NCBI GenBank assembly: GCA_016294035.1
Contig: JAEDCT010000009.1
Coordinates: 1-64,000 of the forward strand
DNA length: 64,000 nt
Direction of reading: 5' to 3'
Origin: Treponema sp.
GTDB taxonomy: Bacteria > Spirochaetota > Spirochaetia > Treponematales > Treponemataceae
The notes beneath the pieces were generated by a model that was not told the origin of the DNA, did no database searches, and was given only the letters and a program-made list of their open reading frames with translations. Positions 63,154 to 64,000 of this stretch are shown piece after piece (the stretch's first letter is position 1; each line of letters starts with the position of its first letter). The translations under genes were made by a program, and so were the position numbers.

Positions 63154-63444
63154 ATGACAAAATCAGTATCAGCACAGGGATTTACCCTAAACAAGGACCA
63201 GGCAGAACTAATCAACAGGAAGCTGTCAAAACTGGATTATGCAGACAGTCTCATTATTGACTTGATTCTCCATGTTAAGGAGGACAAAAAATTTTATTTT
63301 GATGCAACAGTGAATTTCAGATGGGGAGGAAACGGACACGTTACAAGTGATGACTATGACTTTGCTGCTGGAATAAACAAGCTCATTGATATTCTGGACC
63401 AGAAGGTAAAAAAAGAAAAAGAAAAGATTCAGTCACACAACTGA
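63154..63444 (+). CDS. hpf: Ribosome hibernation factor, short HPF/YfiA type
   Basis: A 96-residue protein of the HPF/RaiA family that binds the 30S decoding region in slow growth. The pattern (GFTLNKDQAELINRKLSKLDY, then a Lys-rich helix at the end) fits short HPF without the C-terminal dimerisation domain. AGGAGG precedes the ATG by five bases. It converges with rpoN, whose E. coli counterpart also lies next to hpf. Confidence 0.8.
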   Translation: MTKSVSAQGFTLNKDQAELINRKLSKLDYADSLIIDLILHVKEDKKFYFDATVNFRWGGNGHVTSDDYDFAAGINKLIDILDQKVKKEKEKIQSHN

Positions 63445-63463
63445 ACATGACAAACTGATACAG

Positions 63464-63493
63464 GCTTCGCATTTAACATGCGGGCTTTTTTTT
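63464..63493 (+). terminator. hpf terminator
   Basis: A 9-bp stem with two G-U pairs (63464-63472 with 63478-63485 plus neighbours), five-base loop, then eight T residues. It touches the rpoN stop codon. Confidence 0.8.
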
Positions 63494-64000
63494 ATCTGTC
63501 ATAAGATGAATCAATATTCAAAAGACCTCTGTATTTTGCAACAGTTCTTCTGGAAACATGGATTTTTCTTTCATTGAGCAAATCAGAAATTTTCTGATCA
63601 CTTATTTTTTTGTTTTCGTAAACAATTTTTTTTATTTCCGAAAGAACCATATCACGGCTGATATCTGATGATTTTTTAGAAACAGCATTTGTAAAAAAAT
63701 ACTTAAGGCTGAACACGCCCCACTCACACTGGATGTACTTCGAGTTGGAAAGCCTTGAAACCGTTGTCTCATGAATTTTAAGTTCATCGGCAATATCCTG
63801 AAGCTTAAGGGGAACAAGATGACCTGGACCATGAATAAAAAAGTCAGACTGAATTCTTGCAATTATTTTTATGGCACTTTTCATTGTTCGCTGCCTGTAT
63901 GCAATAGCCTCAATAAAATCCCTGGCTTTTCTGATGTTCTCAGAAATTTCGGCTGACTTTTCCGACAATTCAACAAGTTCCTGATTCAGCTGAAGGTCTG
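63492..64000 (-). CDS. rpoN: RNA polymerase sigma-54 factor, C-terminal part
   Basis: This is the C-terminal 168 residues of sigma-54; the frame stays open to the right edge, so the gene continues beyond it. Visible parts are the end of the core-binding domain (NIRKARDFIEAI), the helix-turn-helix (HETTVSRLSNSKYIQ) and the RpoN box SRRTVAKYR, in which the usual first Ala is Ser. It directs transcription from -24/-12 promoters with enhancer-binding partners not seen in this window. Confidence 0.92.
   Translation of the reverse strand, partial: DLQLNQELVELSEKSAEISENIRKARDFIEAIAYRQRTMKSAIKIIARIQSDFFIHGPGHLVPLKLQDIADELKIHETTVSRLSNSKYIQCEWGVFSLKYFFTNAVSKKSSDISRDMVLSEIKKIVYENKKISDQKISDLLNERKIHVSRRTVAKYRGLLNIDSSYDR

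Noticed and set aside
63492..63968. A complete short regulator starting at 63968
   Set aside because: The frame stays open to the window edge with sigma-54 core-binding sequence upstream of that TTG, so this is a truncated rpoN.

Overview
The window looks like chromosomal DNA of a spirochaete, most likely a saccharolytic gut or rumen Treponema. The base composition is AT-rich. It carries a class I (archaeal-type) lysyl-tRNA synthetase, many lipoproteins with a loose spirochaetal lipobox, a BspA-type leucine-rich lipoprotein, a FecR/cyclase envelope operon, glycogen/starch enzymes, and an alpha-2-macroglobulin/PBP1C pair. I saw no phage, transposase, tRNA, rRNA or CRISPR array. The genus assignment is inference from gene content.

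Layout. 1-2.0 kb: the fatty-acid synthesis genes fabD-fabG-fabF (reverse strand; fabF runs off the left edge). 2.1-3.4 kb: an XRE repressor divergent from an SGNH lipoprotein, separated by three palindromic operators. 3.5-7.1 kb: a PtsN-like EIIA, an acyltransferase, and a small hypothetical gene coupled to a PflX-type radical SAM protein. 7.3-13.3 kb: 4-alpha-glucanotransferase and a giant GH13 protein with a histone-like Lys/Ala tail. 13.4-23.3 kb: threonine synthase, then alpha-2-macroglobulin and PBP1C diverging from a structured spacer. 23.3-31 kb: an orphan DNA methyltransferase, RadC, and the polA-coaE-SPOR-ybaK operon. 31-38.5 kb: an EEP nuclease/phosphatase, NADP isocitrate dehydrogenase, glutamate racemase, pentapeptide and metallo-beta-lactamase-fold proteins, and an HExxH lipoprotein. 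38.5-50.1 kb: a five-gene, tightly overlapping envelope operon (cyclase, FecR, Fn3/coiled-coil protein, two lipoproteins). 50.3-53.8 kb: LysRS, an OmpA-domain protein and a membrane-anchored Hjc-like nuclease. 53.8-57.5 kb: a cassette bracketed by near-identical direct repeats, holding a SemiSWEET-SGNH fusion and a CitA/CitB-type two-component system, followed by a seven-unit hairpin array. 57.5-64 kb: GMP synthase, a RelA/SpoT protein with a degraded hydrolase site, a metallophosphoesterase lipoprotein, a beta-barrel protein, ribosome hibernation factor and the C-terminal part of rpoN.

Two themes stand out. First, many transcription units appear leaderless: a sigma-70-type -10 hexamer lies exactly six bases before the start codon, with no Shine-Dalgarno, for 13 genes read by eye. 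Genes inside operons mostly have normal Shine-Dalgarno sites. Second, the AT-rich SemiSWEET-SGNH/two-component cassette sits between 35-38 bp direct repeats. The same repeat recurs inside the downstream hairpin array, which suggests an inserted and still rearranging sensory module.
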